This document shows, one piece after another, positions 24,575 through 32,757 of a stretch of DNA of 46,313 nucleotides. The notes below the pieces were generated by a model. It saw nothing but the letters and a program-made list of their open reading frames with translations. It was not told the origin of the DNA and did not search any database. Position numbers and translations under genes: made by a program. The stretch's first letter is position 1. Each line of letters opens with the position of its first letter. Origin of the DNA: Rossellomorea vietnamensis (GTDB lineage: Bacteria > Bacillota > Bacilli > Bacillales > Bacillaceae_B); the NCBI RefSeq assembly GCF_001305855.1, contig NZ_LIXZ01000015.1, forward strand, positions 90,934 through 137,246, given 5' to 3'.

Positions 24575-24604
24575 AGACCATCGAGGTCCGTCCCTCAATG
24601 GTCT
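24575..24604 (-). terminator. intrinsic terminator of the HAD gene
   Basis: The 12-bp arms AGACCATCGAGG (24575-24586) and CCTCAATGGTCT (24593-24604) pair with one wobble and are followed on the minus strand by a T-run. It lies six bases past the stop of the HAD phosphatase gene. Confidence 0.9.
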
Positions 24605-24610
24605 CCATCC

Positions 24611-25225
24611 TTAAATAATCTTATACAGTTCCTCTACACTCGTTACTACGTAGTCAGCGTGGGGATTCTCTACCCGCTCATCTGCAAAGTAGCAGGAACT
24701 GATTCCGGCATTTTTCCCCGATTCGAGATCCAGATCCCGGTCGCCGATCATGATCGCTTCTGATGGATCGATATCATGTGTGCGGATCAGATGCTGAATG
24801 GCATTCGGACTCGGCTTCCTTTCAAATCCGTGTTCGGAGGTGATGAAATCAGAGAAGTAACCCGTCAGCCCGAAGCTCTCCAGCATCGTGATGGAAGACT
24901 GACCTCTGTGGGTGTACAGATAATTCTTTCTTCCGGTTTCATGAATGAACTTACAGATTTCAGCGATTCCTTCAAAGGGCTTGGACAAGTCGAACTCGAC
25001 TTCTTTTCTGCGGGTATCGTAGGCTGTGATAAATTCGTCACCAATCCCATACTTTTCGCCATAGTGATTGAGTGCGTAGGTCACCGATACCTTCATCTTT
25101 TTCATGATATCTTCCAGTGGTTCATCGATCCCATCCATTTCAAGGGTTTCCTTGAAACTGCCTGCCATGACAGGGTATGTATCGAAAAGTGTGCCGTCAA
25201 AGTCCCAAATGATGTGCTTGTACAT
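24611..25225 (-). CDS. HAD-superfamily phosphatase (subfamily IA)
   Basis: A 204-aa HAD hydrolase with motif I WDFDGTLFDT near residue 10 and motif II YTHRGQS near residue 105. The motif III Lys lies in ERKPSPNAI near residue 135, and motif IV IMIGDRDLDLESG near residue 160. A helical cap between motifs I and II places it near phosphoglycolate phosphatase or beta-phosphoglucomutase-like enzymes, but the substrate is not decided. ATG 25225 is favoured over the upstream TTG, which abuts the ribosome site. Confidence 0.88.
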   Translation of the reverse strand: MYKHIIWDFDGTLFDTYPVMAGSFKETLEMDGIDEPLEDIMKKMKVSVTYALNHYGEKYGIGDEFITAYDTRRKEVEFDLSKPFEGIAEICKFIHETGRKNYLYTHRGQSSITMLESFGLTGYFSDFITSEHGFERKPSPNAIQHLIRTHDIDPSEAIMIGDRDLDLESGKNAGISSCYFADERVENPHADYVVTSVEELYKII

Positions 25226-25340
25226 GTCCAATCCCCTCTCTTATGTAAACTATCTTCATATTACCATAATGAAAATTCAGCAGATACAAAATAGGAAAAT
25301 TATGCTAAACTGTTTTCAACGATTGCCCAAGGAGGCTGAC

Positions 25341-26123
25341 ATGATCCGTTCACAGCGTACCCTTTTCCTACTAAGCTCTGCCGCCCTGTTTTTCTCGGGT
25401 ATCATTTTTCTTTCGTATCGAACATACGCATGGGGAATGCTGCCGATGATGGGGCTCCTACTCCTCTATTTATCTACTAAAAACAACCGATCCGTCGCTT
25501 CCTTGTTCTTTTTCTTTCTTATCGGGTTCCTGATCTTTCAATGGGCAACAGGCTGGATAAATGGATGGGATATCTCAAAAGAAACCAACATCCTTTTGAA
25601 CAGAAGTTTTCTTCTATTCCTCCTGATTTCCTTAGCCGTCTCACAATGGCTAGCAAAGGAAAAGGTCCGATTCTACATGAGATTTCCGGATAGGAGTATG
25701 CGCATTTCCATGCCTTCACACACAATTTCACTACCGCTTTTTTTATTGATCGGACTTGCGGGATCAAGCACCATCTTCATACCCCTAATCTGGTCGGAGG
25801 GAATCAGTGAAGTGAAATCATTATTCCTATTCGCAATAGGTTTCACCATCCTGAACGCTACGCTGGAAGAACTCATTTGGAGAGGCGTAATGCTGTCAGC
25901 GTTGATTCGAAACACCTCAGTCGTTTATGCCATCACCGTGACAAGTATCGGATTCGGACTCCTGCATCTCTCCATAGGAATCCCACTTCTTCTCAGCCTC
26001 CTCTTCTCTTTCGGAGGATTATTTTACAGCATCGTAGTCTTAAAGACAGATAGCATCTATCCTTCAATCGCCTTTCATATGGTGATGAATATGGGGATGG
26101 TGGTGAATGGGTGGATAAACTAG
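25341..26123 (+). CDS. CPBP family intramembrane metalloprotease-like protein
   Basis: A 260-aa membrane protein with about eight hydrophobic segments. The diagnostic CPBP (Abi) glutamic-protease motif EELIWRG lies at about residues 176-182, followed by a conserved His in LLHLS (residue 209) and another in AFHMVMN (residue 246). These residues lie in the membrane and are thought to form the active centre of this family (Rce1-like prenyl protease relatives; bacterial members process peptides or immunity factors). ATG 25341 follows AAGGAGG at five bases. Confidence 0.87.
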   Translation: MIRSQRTLFLLSSAALFFSGIIFLSYRTYAWGMLPMMGLLLLYLSTKNNRSVASLFFFFLIGFLIFQWATGWINGWDISKETNILLNRSFLLFLLISLAVSQWLAKEKVRFYMRFPDRSMRISMPSHTISLPLFLLIGLAGSSTIFIPLIWSEGISEVKSLFLFAIGFTILNATLEELIWRGVMLSALIRNTSVVYAITVTSIGFGLLHLSIGIPLLLSLLFSFGGLFYSIVVLKTDSIYPSIAFHMVMNMGMVVNGWIN

Positions 26124-26242
26124 ACATACTAGCTGAGAAAAGAAAGGGTGTGCATGTATGAAATATTATTTATGGACATTTACCTACTATTCAAAGGAAT
26201 ATACAGAAAGATCATACTCACCAAAATAAAGAGGTGAATAGA

Positions 26243-26437
26243 ATGGAACTCTTTATTATTTTTATAAGTGTAATTATCCTTATCGTGTTTCTCTTTATCT
26301 TTTACATCATAGTGGAACGGGCCGTTCGTGAAGGCATAAATAACTCCGTAATCGGAAGGTACCTCGAAGAAAAGCATGGAATTAAAGAACCACAGGGAGA
26401 TGAAGATTTATATGACGATAGGTTCAAGGGGGAATGA
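26243..26437 (+). CDS. small single-TM protein, 64 aa
   Basis: ATG 26243 follows GAGGTG at six bases. An in-frame GTG at 26234 lies inside that site. The product has one membrane helix (residues 2-24), a charged amphipathic segment VERAVREGINNSVIGRYLEEKHG, and an acidic end. It resembles the small Bacillus proteins grouped as DUF6019, but I am not certain. It follows the CPBP gene on the same strand after about 120 bases without a terminator. Confidence 0.6.
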   Translation: MELFIIFISVIILIVFLFIFYIIVERAVREGINNSVIGRYLEEKHGIKEPQGDEDLYDDRFKGE

Positions 26438-26490
26438 TGGTTGGTTGGGATGATAGTGGTTTGGACACAAATATTTTCGTAATAAAAAAA

Positions 26491-26518
26491 GTATCATCGA
26501 CCCAAACGTCAATGACAC
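26491..26518 (-). terminator. intrinsic terminator of the YkvA-like gene
   Basis: The arms GTATCATCGAC (26491-26501) and GTCAATGACAC (26508-26518) pair with two wobbles and are followed on the minus strand by seven T. Confidence 0.8.
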
Positions 26519-26528
26519 TCTCTCTTTA

Positions 26529-26897
26529 TTACAACTTCCCATCAACCTCAGACGTATCCACACCTTCACCGAACCAGTCGGCGAGCTTCGCCTTGGCTTT
26601 CGCTTTCACCTCATCATCGATATACATGGATACCTGCAATAAAGCGAGACCGAGGGCGCCAAGGTCATCTGTGAAACCGACCCCGACTGCCATGTCCGGT
26701 ATGAAATCCGTTGGAAGGATGAAATACCCGAGTGCCCCGATGATGATCATCTTCGACTTCTTCGGAACATCCGGTTTTTGCAGGACAAAATAAAGGAGAA
26801 GCGCTGTATACACGACGGAATGTCCCGCCTTCAAGCCGTACCTTTTCAATTTATCCCAGAACTTTTCTTCTGAAAAATGTTTCTCCGTGTTGTCCAT
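26529..26897 (-). CDS. YkvA family membrane protein (DUF1232)
   Basis: A 122-aa protein with the DUF1232/YkvA domain. The signature PTDFIPDMAVGVGFTDDLGAL near residue 70 (family YxxxPxDxIPD...G..DD) follows a membrane helix (VVYTALLLYFVLQ) near residue 25. The family is widespread in bacteria and its function is unknown. ATG 26897 follows GGAGGTG. A longer frame upstream lacks such a site. The C-terminal tail is rich in Lys and Ala. Confidence 0.83.
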   Translation of the reverse strand: MDNTEKHFSEEKFWDKLKRYGLKAGHSVVYTALLLYFVLQKPDVPKKSKMIIIGALGYFILPTDFIPDMAVGVGFTDDLGALGLALLQVSMYIDDEVKAKAKAKLADWFGEGVDTSEVDGKL

Positions 26898-27041
26898 ATC
26901 AGTTCCACCTCCGTATTGAGACGCGTGACAATCTCTTGTTCTTCTCATTGTAGAAGGTTCTGGGAAAATAGACAAATGTTTGGCCACCCTGTATTTACGT
27001 TATAATTCAATTACGCAAAACAATTTGAAGGAGTGGTCCAT

Positions 27042-27368
27042 ATGCTGAATGCCATCATCTTATTCATCCTTGCCGGAATCGCTGAAATTGGCGGGGGTTA
27101 TCTTATCTGGTTATGGCTTCGGGAAGGAAAACCCGCCTATTGGGGAGTCGCCGGCGGGATAGCCCTGGCCCTTTATGGCGTCATCGCCACCTTCCAGTCC
27201 TTCCCTTCATTCGGCCGTGTCTACGCTGCTTATGGCGGAGTGTTCATTGTCCTGTCCGTCCTGTGGGGATGGGGAATCGATAAGAAGACACCTGATCTGT
27301 ATGATTGGGTCGGTGCCGGGATATGCATTGTTGGAGTTGGGGTGATGCTGCTTGGGCCGAGGCAGTAG
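27042..27368 (+). CDS. ynfA: YnfA/UPF0060 family small membrane protein
   Basis: A 108-aa four-TM protein matching the UPF0060 (YnfA) family. It has [21 protein letters not shown] at residues 12-32, [25 protein letters not shown] near residue 55, and [20 protein letters not shown] at the end, with the normal family length. The family belongs to the drug/metabolite transporter superfamily (SMR-like topology), with substrate unknown. GGAG lies before the ATG at 27042. A TATAAT at 27001-27006 is a likely -10. Confidence 0.9.
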   Translation: MLNAIILFILAGIAEIGGGYLIWLWLREGKPAYWGVAGGIALALYGVIATFQSFPSFGRVYAAYGGVFIVLSVLWGWGIDKKTPDLYDWVGAGICIVGVGVMLLGPRQ

Positions 27369-27426
27369 ACAAACAAGAACACTTGTTCTAAAATAGGTTT
27401 AAATGGAATTTGAGGAGTTGGTAGCA

Positions 27427-27999
27427 TTGAGACCCACCTTAAACAGGGATACACCAATTGAAATGTTTGAAAAGTACTATTGGTTAAAGGAAGAACTGAA
27501 ATCATTCTGCCGCGCTAACGGAATCAGCACTTCCGGTTCAAAGATAGAGCTATCGGATCGAATTTGCACTTTCCTAGAAACAGGTGAAATCAAAAAGCCC
27601 GTCAAAAAATTAAAAGGGATTCGAAAAACAAACCATCATAATGAAGTGTTAAGTCTAGATACCGTCATTACTGAACATCATCGCTGCAGTCAAAACGTCA
27701 GAACCTACTTTAAGTCTGTCATTTCCGGTTTTCATTTCTCTACTTATATCCAAAACTATTTTAAAAATAACGCAGGGAAGACGTATCGTGATGCAATCGA
27801 AGCTTGGTATGAAGAAGACAAACGGAAGAAAGACCCGGCATACAAGAAGAAAATCGCACCTCAATTCGAATACAATCAATTCACCCGTGACTTCTTTGCC
27901 GATCCGGCCAATAAAGGGAAGAAGAGAGAAGATGCCTTTAAAGCCTGGAATGAAATCAAGATGCTTCCGGGGAGTAATAAATATGTTGGTGGTTCTTAA
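27427..27999 (+). CDS. SAP-domain protein (DUF6434-type)
   Basis: A 190-aa protein with an N-terminal SAP-like helix-extended-helix domain (KEELKSFCRANGISTSGSKI, residues 22-41), a putative nucleic-acid-binding module. Next is a domain with ITEHHRCSQNVRTYFKSVISG near residue 85 and a C-terminal block (FTRDFFADPANKGKKREDA). TTG at 27427 is chosen because GAGGAG lies nine bases upstream and MRPTLNRD is the usual family N-terminus. An ATG at 27403 has only a weak site. DNA or RNA binding is likely and the role is unknown. Confidence 0.75.
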   Translation: MRPTLNRDTPIEMFEKYYWLKEELKSFCRANGISTSGSKIELSDRICTFLETGEIKKPVKKLKGIRKTNHHNEVLSLDTVITEHHRCSQNVRTYFKSVISGFHFSTYIQNYFKNNAGKTYRDAIEAWYEEDKRKKDPAYKKKIAPQFEYNQFTRDFFADPANKGKKREDAFKAWNEIKMLPGSNKYVGGS

Positions 28000-28047
28000 A
28001 TGCAAAGAAGGTCCTTCCCTAATGTTTTATCCCACAGAGTAAAAAAT

Positions 28048-28085
28048 GCCCCCGGACCCTCTTACAGAGGACTCCGGAGGCTTTT
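28048..28085. terminator. bidirectional intrinsic terminator
   Basis: A G/C-rich imperfect stem (GCCCCCGGACCCTCT with AGAGGACTCCGGAGGC) is flanked by A-runs and T-runs. It lies between the convergent SAP-domain and alpha/beta hydrolase genes. Confidence 0.8.
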
Positions 28086-28090
28086 CTATT

Positions 28091-29947
28091 TTAAAGTTGC
28101 GTCAACGTATTGGTTACCGTCATAATCGTAATGATGAACGCATTGATGAACCCTGCAAGATAAGGATTTCCCGTTACCTTGTAAATCTTACGGGAAACAA
28201 TGGCTGCCACCATCAGGATCACGATGATCGGGAACAGCCAGATTCCGATGATGTGGGACAGATCATTGTAATATACTTCCCCTGTCACAAAGAAGGCAAT
28301 ATACTGGATGGCCACCAGGATGATGATGGCAAGTGAATTGAACAGGGTCAATACGGCCGTGTTCATCCATTCCTTCTGCTCGAGTTTGATAAAGTTAAAG
28401 CTATTGATGGCAATGGAGTTCGCTACATAGAATACAAGGAAGAAAGGTAGATATTTCAATGCGATCAACAGTTTATCAGGGGTGAATGTTTTTACTGTCA
28501 GTACCCATAAACGAAAATCTGTTTTGAAGAAATAATCTGCTATGAACACAAGGCTGTACGACAATACCGTGACACAAAGGGCAAGCCCGATCGTTTTTAC
28601 CAGCGTCCGGAAGCTGATGACCACCCCTGTCACCCTCAGATCCATTCCGTTCTTCTTGGAATAGAAGAAGTAGCATGCCCCCACAACCATTAACGTAAAG
28701 AGACCAGTGACCAAACACCACATTCCGATATAAAAAGGCGGGAACTGTGGAAAGAACGGTGTAATATGTTCCACAGACCAGGTAGATAACTTCAAATAAC
28801 TGAAATAGGACACGAGCGCACCCGCAATGAGACCACCCCAGAACCACAGCTTCCCTCGTCCATCACGGAATGTCATTGGCTCCGCTTCCTTTTCAGCTCG
28901 TAATGAAGCAAAAGTTTCAGTATAAAGAAGCCACTTCGTGATACTCACGATGAAAATCACAAAACCGACCAAGCCTACAGCATTAAAGAACACTTTGTAT
29001 TGCCAAACCTGGTTGTCTGCTGCTTTGGGATGAGGTGCACCAAGTGAATCTTCGAAAAATTCCAGAGTACTCGTCACGACATCCTTAGAAATATGGTTCC
29101 ACGGATGGATCTGCGCAGGATTATAGATGACCCTCGCTGCTTCTTGACCGTCTACCTCCTGCTTATAGATCTTGTAGCTCTTCCGCTTCTCCCCTCCGGA
29201 TGGATCGATTCCGAAATTCAGGAATGATTGTGCAGGATCCGTATCAATAAAATCCCTCGGAACAGTGGCAGTTCCGTCCTCTTTCAAACTTCTGAAGAAA
29301 AATTCATCGTACTGTGCGGCCACGATTCCGACATCCCTGGATCCATATACATTCACATACTCACGATTCTTCGGCTGCATCGACCAATACAATGGCTCTG
29401 CCGGATCACTCGTATACATGGCATCATTGGCAATTAACAGCACAGACGAAATCAAAGGTTCTTCCTTCTTATTATCTTCATTGATGGACCAGTTGGCAGC
29501 ACGTGCTCCATTGGAATGACCCGTTACCCCAATCTTACTTTTATCTACATAAGGAAGATCCGCCAGTAGCTCTACGGCATCATACATGCCCGTCCCCCGG
29601 TTCATCCATTCCTCCGGTTTCACGGCATCCGAATTTCCATGTCCGTACATATCAATTGAAATGACGACGTACCCGCGTCTTGCAAGCTCCACATAATTCA
29701 GATCCTGCATCTCCCTCGTATTGTACCAGCCGTGACTTGTCACAATCCCCGGTACCGGATTGTCCTTCGACACATCATCCGGAACATACAAGAGCGCACT
29801 CATCATATGACCCGAGGGAGTTTCCCACCGCAGATCTTTTACGGTCACCTTCCCACCTGACGTTTGTACAAATGAAGCACCTATCGCACTGATTAAACAC
29901 AAGACCAAAGCAATGACAACCCAACGGAATGACTTCCTTCTGCTCAT
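28091..29947 (-). CDS. membrane alpha/beta hydrolase with polytopic C-terminal domain
   Basis: A 618-aa protein. An N-terminal membrane helix (residues 9-27) is followed by an exported alpha/beta hydrolase domain: SHGWYN near residue 71, nucleophile elbow GHSNGARAA near residue 145, DMYGHGNSD near residue 98, and a C-terminal catalytic HPWNH near residue 282. The rest (from about residue 320) is polytopic, with about seven membrane segments ending in ITIMTVTNTLTQL. The fusion suggests an extracytoplasmic lipid- or peptide-related esterase tethered to a membrane domain. It starts behind GGGGG. Its substrate is unknown. Confidence 0.83.
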   Translation of the reverse strand: MSRRKSFRWVVIALVLCLISAIGASFVQTSGGKVTVKDLRWETPSGHMMSALLYVPDDVSKDNPVPGIVTSHGWYNTREMQDLNYVELARRGYVVISIDMYGHGNSDAVKPEEWMNRGTGMYDAVELLADLPYVDKSKIGVTGHSNGARAANWSINEDNKKEEPLISSVLLIANDAMYTSDPAEPLYWSMQPKNREYVNVYGSRDVGIVAAQYDEFFFRSLKEDGTATVPRDFIDTDPAQSFLNFGIDPSGGEKRKSYKIYKQEVDGQEAARVIYNPAQIHPWNHISKDVVTSTLEFFEDSLGAPHPKAADNQVWQYKVFFNAVGLVGFVIFIVSITKWLLYTETFASLRAEKEAEPMTFRDGRGKLWFWGGLIAGALVSYFSYLKLSTWSVEHITPFFPQFPPFYIGMWCLVTGLFTLMVVGACYFFYSKKNGMDLRVTGVVISFRTLVKTIGLALCVTVLSYSLVFIADYFFKTDFRLWVLTVKTFTPDKLLIALKYLPFFLVFYVANSIAINSFNFIKLEQKEWMNTAVLTLFNSLAIIILVAIQYIAFFVTGEVYYNDLSHIIGIWLFPIIVILMVAAIVSRKIYKVTGNPYLAGFINAFIITIMTVTNTLTQL

Positions 29948-30181
29948 CTCTTTACCCCCTGTAGCTCGTTCTTATAGGTATGTGATGTGGATAACCCTAC
30001 AGTTTAAGGATATTGGGGTTGTCAGAAAAAAAGACCTGGGGGCAATAGATTGATTGACTATATGCGAGAAGGTGGCTGTGTTGATGTCATTTCGTTCGAG
30101 GAATTTTTCTTGATTCATCACCTTAAGATAAAAGTTTTGTCCATTTGATTTTTACATATGATTAATTATCAGAAAATTAGC

Positions 30182-30210
30182 TTTATTTTCCGAGCATCCC
30201 ATCATACAAT
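30182..30210 (+). promoter_or_regulatory. candidate promoter of the leader peptide/ABC exporter unit
   Basis: A -10 box TACAAT (30205-30210) and a poor -35 box TTTATT (30182-30187) are separated by 17 bases and lie about 30 bases ahead of the leader peptide ATG. The -10 differs from consensus by one base. The -35 is weak, so an activator is possible. Confidence 0.45.
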
Positions 30211-30241
30211 GAATATATCGAAACTAAAGGAGGCTGTTTTC

Positions 30242-30298
30242 ATGAGAAACATTGCGATGGTAACCGTACGAACATATAAGGGTGGAACGCCTTTTTAA
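30242..30298 (+). CDS. 18-aa leader peptide of the ABC exporter
   Basis: An 18-codon frame, MRNIAMVTVRTYKGGTPF then TAA, is preceded by AAAGGAGG with 8-base spacing. This site is stronger than that of the ABC gene it precedes by 57 bases. Codons 11-14 form one arm of an 11-bp hairpin with bases 313-323 of the 30 kb segment (30313-30323). Leader peptides with this design regulate several Bacillus ABC-type antibiotic-resistance genes by ribosome-mediated attenuation (for example the bmrB leader of bmrCD). A role here is inferred from that analogy. The Gly-Gly-Thr-Pro end could cause ribosome pausing. Confidence 0.7.
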   Translation: MRNIAMVTVRTYKGGTPF

Positions 30299-30349
30299 TG
30301 TGACGGTCTTCCCCCTTATATGTGTTTTGTGAACTAACGCATAAAGGGG
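30272..30349 (+). promoter_or_regulatory. attenuator with mutually exclusive hairpins
   Basis: Segment 1 (30272-30282, ACATATAAGGG, inside the leader peptide) pairs perfectly with segment 2 (30313-30323, CCCTTATATGT). Segment 2 can instead pair with segment 3 (30340-30349, CATAAAGGGG), which contains the ribosome binding site of the ABC gene, through CCCCTT/AAGGGG and TATG/CATA with one bulge. Only one pairing can form. Which state is ON depends on where the leader ribosome sits, which I cannot settle. There is no U-run after hairpin 1:2, so translational control is favoured over termination. Confidence 0.6.
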
Positions 30350-30355
30350 TATGTT

Positions 30356-32098
30356 ATGACTTTTCCTGTGAAAAAATTTCTTTCGTATTACAAACCGTAT
30401 CGTTCCATTTTTTTGATTGTGCTGTTCAGTGCTTTGATCACATCTTCCCTTACTCTCGTTTTTCCACTCCTTGTCCGCTATGTGACGAAGGATATTTTGG
30501 CCAGGAGTCTTTCTACGGCTTTTGAGGATGTCCTTTGGGTCGGCGGTGTGATGGTGGTTCTTGTTGTTGCTCAAAACGTTGGGAATTACATTGTGGATTA
30601 CAAGGGGCATGAGATCGGGGCACGAATGGAAACCGATATGAGAGGTGAATTATTCGCTCATCTGCAGAAGCTGTCTTTCCGTTTTTATGATAAAGAGAAG
30701 ACGGGCCGTTTGATGAGCCGGGTGACGAATGATCTGTTGATGGTCTCGGAGCTTTATCATCACGGACCTGAAGATTATGTGAAATACCTGGTTCGTTTTG
30801 TTGGAGCTTTTGTGATTTTGTTCTGGATCAATGGTCCTCTCACCCTGACCGTATTTTGTTTCTTTCCGGTCCTTGGGTTCTTCTCACTTTACTTCAATAA
30901 AAAGTTGAACCGGGCGCTGACGGATAACAAAGAACGAATCGGAGACATCAATGCCCAGGTGGAGGATTCCTTATCCGGTATTCGGGTCGTTCAGACGTTT
31001 ACCAATGAATCTCTTGAGATCAGGAAATTCAATGTGGAGAATGAACGGTTTTTGGATAGCAGGAGGAAAACCTACCGGGCGGAGGCTTACTTCTATAATG
31101 GGACAGAAGCGTTCATTCAGCTGATTACCGTCACGATCGTGATCTTTGGATCTCTTCAGATTGTGAATGCATCCCTGGATCTCGCTGACTTGATTACGTT
31201 TCTTCTGTATATCGGCTTTATGATCGAGCCCATTCAGAGACTCACGCATATGAGTACGCAATTTCAAGAAGGCGTGACAGGGTTTCAGCGCTTCAGGGAA
31301 ATCATGGATATCAAGTCTGACATCGAGAATGCCACTGACGCAAAGATTCTCGCCAACGTTGAGGGACATCTTTCATTGAAAAACATATCGTTTCATTTTG
31401 ATCCTGCTTTAGGCGCAGTCTTCAAGGATTTAACCCTTGAGATCCCCCCAGGGGAATACGTCGCACTCGTCGGACCATCGGGAGCGGGAAAGACGACTCT
31501 CAGCTCCCTGATTTCCCGTTTTTATGACGTGACGGCCGGTGGGATTTATGTCGACGGGAAAAATGTGAAAGACCTGGATTTGCATTCTCTCAGAAGCAAC
31601 ATTGGAATCGTGCAGCAGGACGTGTATCTTTTTTCCGGCACCGTCATGGAGAATATCCGCTATGGGCATCCCGAAGCCACGGATGAAGAAGTAATGATGG
31701 CAGCCCAACAGGCGAATGCACATGAATTTATCTGCTGCCTGCCTCAAGGGTATCATTCCGAAATCGGACAACGCGGTGTTCGCTTATCCGGAGGTCAGAA
31801 GCAGCGGCTCAGCATTGCCCGTGTCTTCTTGAAGAATCCGCCGATTCTCATACTCGATGAAGCGACGAGTGCCCTTGATAATGAGAGTGAAAGCATCGTC
31901 AAGGCATCCCTGGAATCATTGGCAAAAGGCCGGACGACGCTCGTCATCGCCCATCGTTTATCGACGATCCGGAATGCGGGAAGGATCGTCGTTTTATCGA
32001 ATGGTCGAATCGTCGAAGAAGGGACCCATGAAGCATTGCTCAATCAAGATGGTCCCTACTCCAGCCTGTATTCGAAGCAGTTTGAGGTGCAGGTGTAA
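30356..32098 (+). CDS. ABC exporter, fused permease/ATPase (multidrug type)
   Basis: A 580-aa half-transporter that should act as a homodimer in the membrane. Six membrane segments (residues about 15-300) precede an ATPase domain. Walker A GPSGAGKTT lies near residue 373, Q-loop GIVQQDV near 419, signature LSGGQ near 476, Walker B ILILDEATS near 495 and the switch His in IAHRLST near 531. It belongs to the MsbA/LmrA-like exporters. AAGGGG precedes ATG by six bases and is part of the attenuator. A leader peptide suggests that it expels or responds to a ribosome-targeting drug, which is inference. Confidence 0.93.
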   Translation: MTFPVKKFLSYYKPYRSIFLIVLFSALITSSLTLVFPLLVRYVTKDILARSLSTAFEDVLWVGGVMVVLVVAQNVGNYIVDYKGHEIGARMETDMRGELFAHLQKLSFRFYDKEKTGRLMSRVTNDLLMVSELYHHGPEDYVKYLVRFVGAFVILFWINGPLTLTVFCFFPVLGFFSLYFNKKLNRALTDNKERIGDINAQVEDSLSGIRVVQTFTNESLEIRKFNVENERFLDSRRKTYRAEAYFYNGTEAFIQLITVTIVIFGSLQIVNASLDLADLITFLLYIGFMIEPIQRLTHMSTQFQEGVTGFQRFREIMDIKSDIENATDAKILANVEGHLSLKNISFHFDPALGAVFKDLTLEIPPGEYVALVGPSGAGKTTLSSLISRFYDVTAGGIYVDGKNVKDLDLHSLRSNIGIVQQDVYLFSGTVMENIRYGHPEATDEEVMMAAQQANAHEFICCLPQGYHSEIGQRGVRLSGGQKQRLSIARVFLKNPPILILDEATSALDNESESIVKASLESLAKGRTTLVIAHRLSTIRNAGRIVVLSNGRIVEEGTHEALLNQDGPYSSLYSKQFEVQV

Positions 32099-32102
32099 AT
32101 GG

Positions 32103-32142
32103 AAGAGGCACTCATACCATAGTGGTGTGAGTGCCTCTTTAT
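32103..32142 (+). terminator. intrinsic terminator of the ABC exporter gene
   Basis: The perfect 12-bp arms AAGAGGCACTCA and TGAGTGCCTCTT enclose a small inner stem and are followed by TTATAT. They begin five bases after the stop. Confidence 0.88.
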
Positions 32143-32147
32143 ATTTC

Positions 32148-32162
32148 ATAAGGTAACCTTAT
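32148..32162. promoter_or_regulatory. palindrome upstream of a GNAT gene
   Basis: ATAAGGTAACCTTAT is a perfect dyad with 7-bp arms, about 95 bases before the TTG start of the acetyltransferase gene. It could be a regulator operator or the tail of the previous terminator region. No matching regulator is encoded nearby. Confidence 0.4.
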
Positions 32163-32255
32163 AGATTTTCATAAAATAATCATTATTAACTTATTAGATC
32201 AATTGGGCTAGCATAGAAGCTATAAGGAACATTTTTATTAAGAGGAGGATTATTT

Positions 32256-32717
32256 TTGGAGAGAGAATTGTACTTTAGAGAAGCCACCGAAAAAGATGTC
32301 GATCATATTGTCGAGATGCTTGCTGATGATGTGCTTGGAAGCCAGCGCGAGCGCTACGAACAGCCCATTCCGAAAAGCTATTTACAAGCATTCAAGGCAA
32401 TTGAGACTGACCCCAACAATGAATTGGTCGTCGCCAGTGATGGGGATGAAGTAGTCGGCGTTCAGCAAATCACGTTCACTCCCTATCTCACCCATCAAGG
32501 TGGTTGGAGGGCGAGTATTGAAGGCGTCAGGACGTCTGCTTCTGTAAGGGGAGAAGGCGTGGGAACGAAGTTGATCCAGTGGGCCATCCATCGTGCAAAA
32601 GAACGGGGATGTCATCTCATTCAATTGACGACGGATAAGCAAAGGCCGGATGCCCTGAGGTTTTACGAGAAATTGGGTTTTAAAGCCACCCACGAAGGTC
32701 TGAAGCTTAAGCTCTGA
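32256..32717 (+). CDS. GNAT N-acetyltransferase
   Basis: A 153-aa single-domain acetyltransferase. It has EATEKDVDHIVEMLADD at residues 8-24 and the CoA loop VRTSASVRGEGVGTKLIQWAI near residues 90-110. The C-terminal LTTDKQRPDALRFYEKLGF near residue 126 is a classic GNAT end. The TTG start follows GAGGAGG at seven bases. It is monocistronic, with a terminator on each side. The substrate is unknown. Confidence 0.87.
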   Translation: MERELYFREATEKDVDHIVEMLADDVLGSQRERYEQPIPKSYLQAFKAIETDPNNELVVASDGDEVVGVQQITFTPYLTHQGGWRASIEGVRTSASVRGEGVGTKLIQWAIHRAKERGCHLIQLTTDKQRPDALRFYEKLGFKATHEGLKLKL

Positions 32718-32725
32718 TACATGAC

Positions 32726-32751
32726 AAAACGCTTGGGGCTCCAAGCGTTTT
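32726..32751. terminator. intrinsic terminator
   Basis: The perfect 11-bp arms AAAACGCTTGG and CCAAGCGTTTT have a four-base loop (GGCT). It lies between the GNAT gene and a convergent gene and could serve both. Confidence 0.9.
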
Positions 32752-32757
32752 GGGGTA

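Noticed and set aside
26154..26237. Two overlapping 23- and 27-codon frames after a weak AAGGGTG element
   Set aside because: Neither has better support than the other, both lack a strong ribosome site at proper distance, and they have no recognisable composition.
30272..30325. Intrinsic transcription terminator in the ABC exporter leader
   Set aside because: The hairpin is strong, but it is followed by TGTTTTGTGAAC rather than a T-run, so it is better explained as an RNA switch affecting translation.
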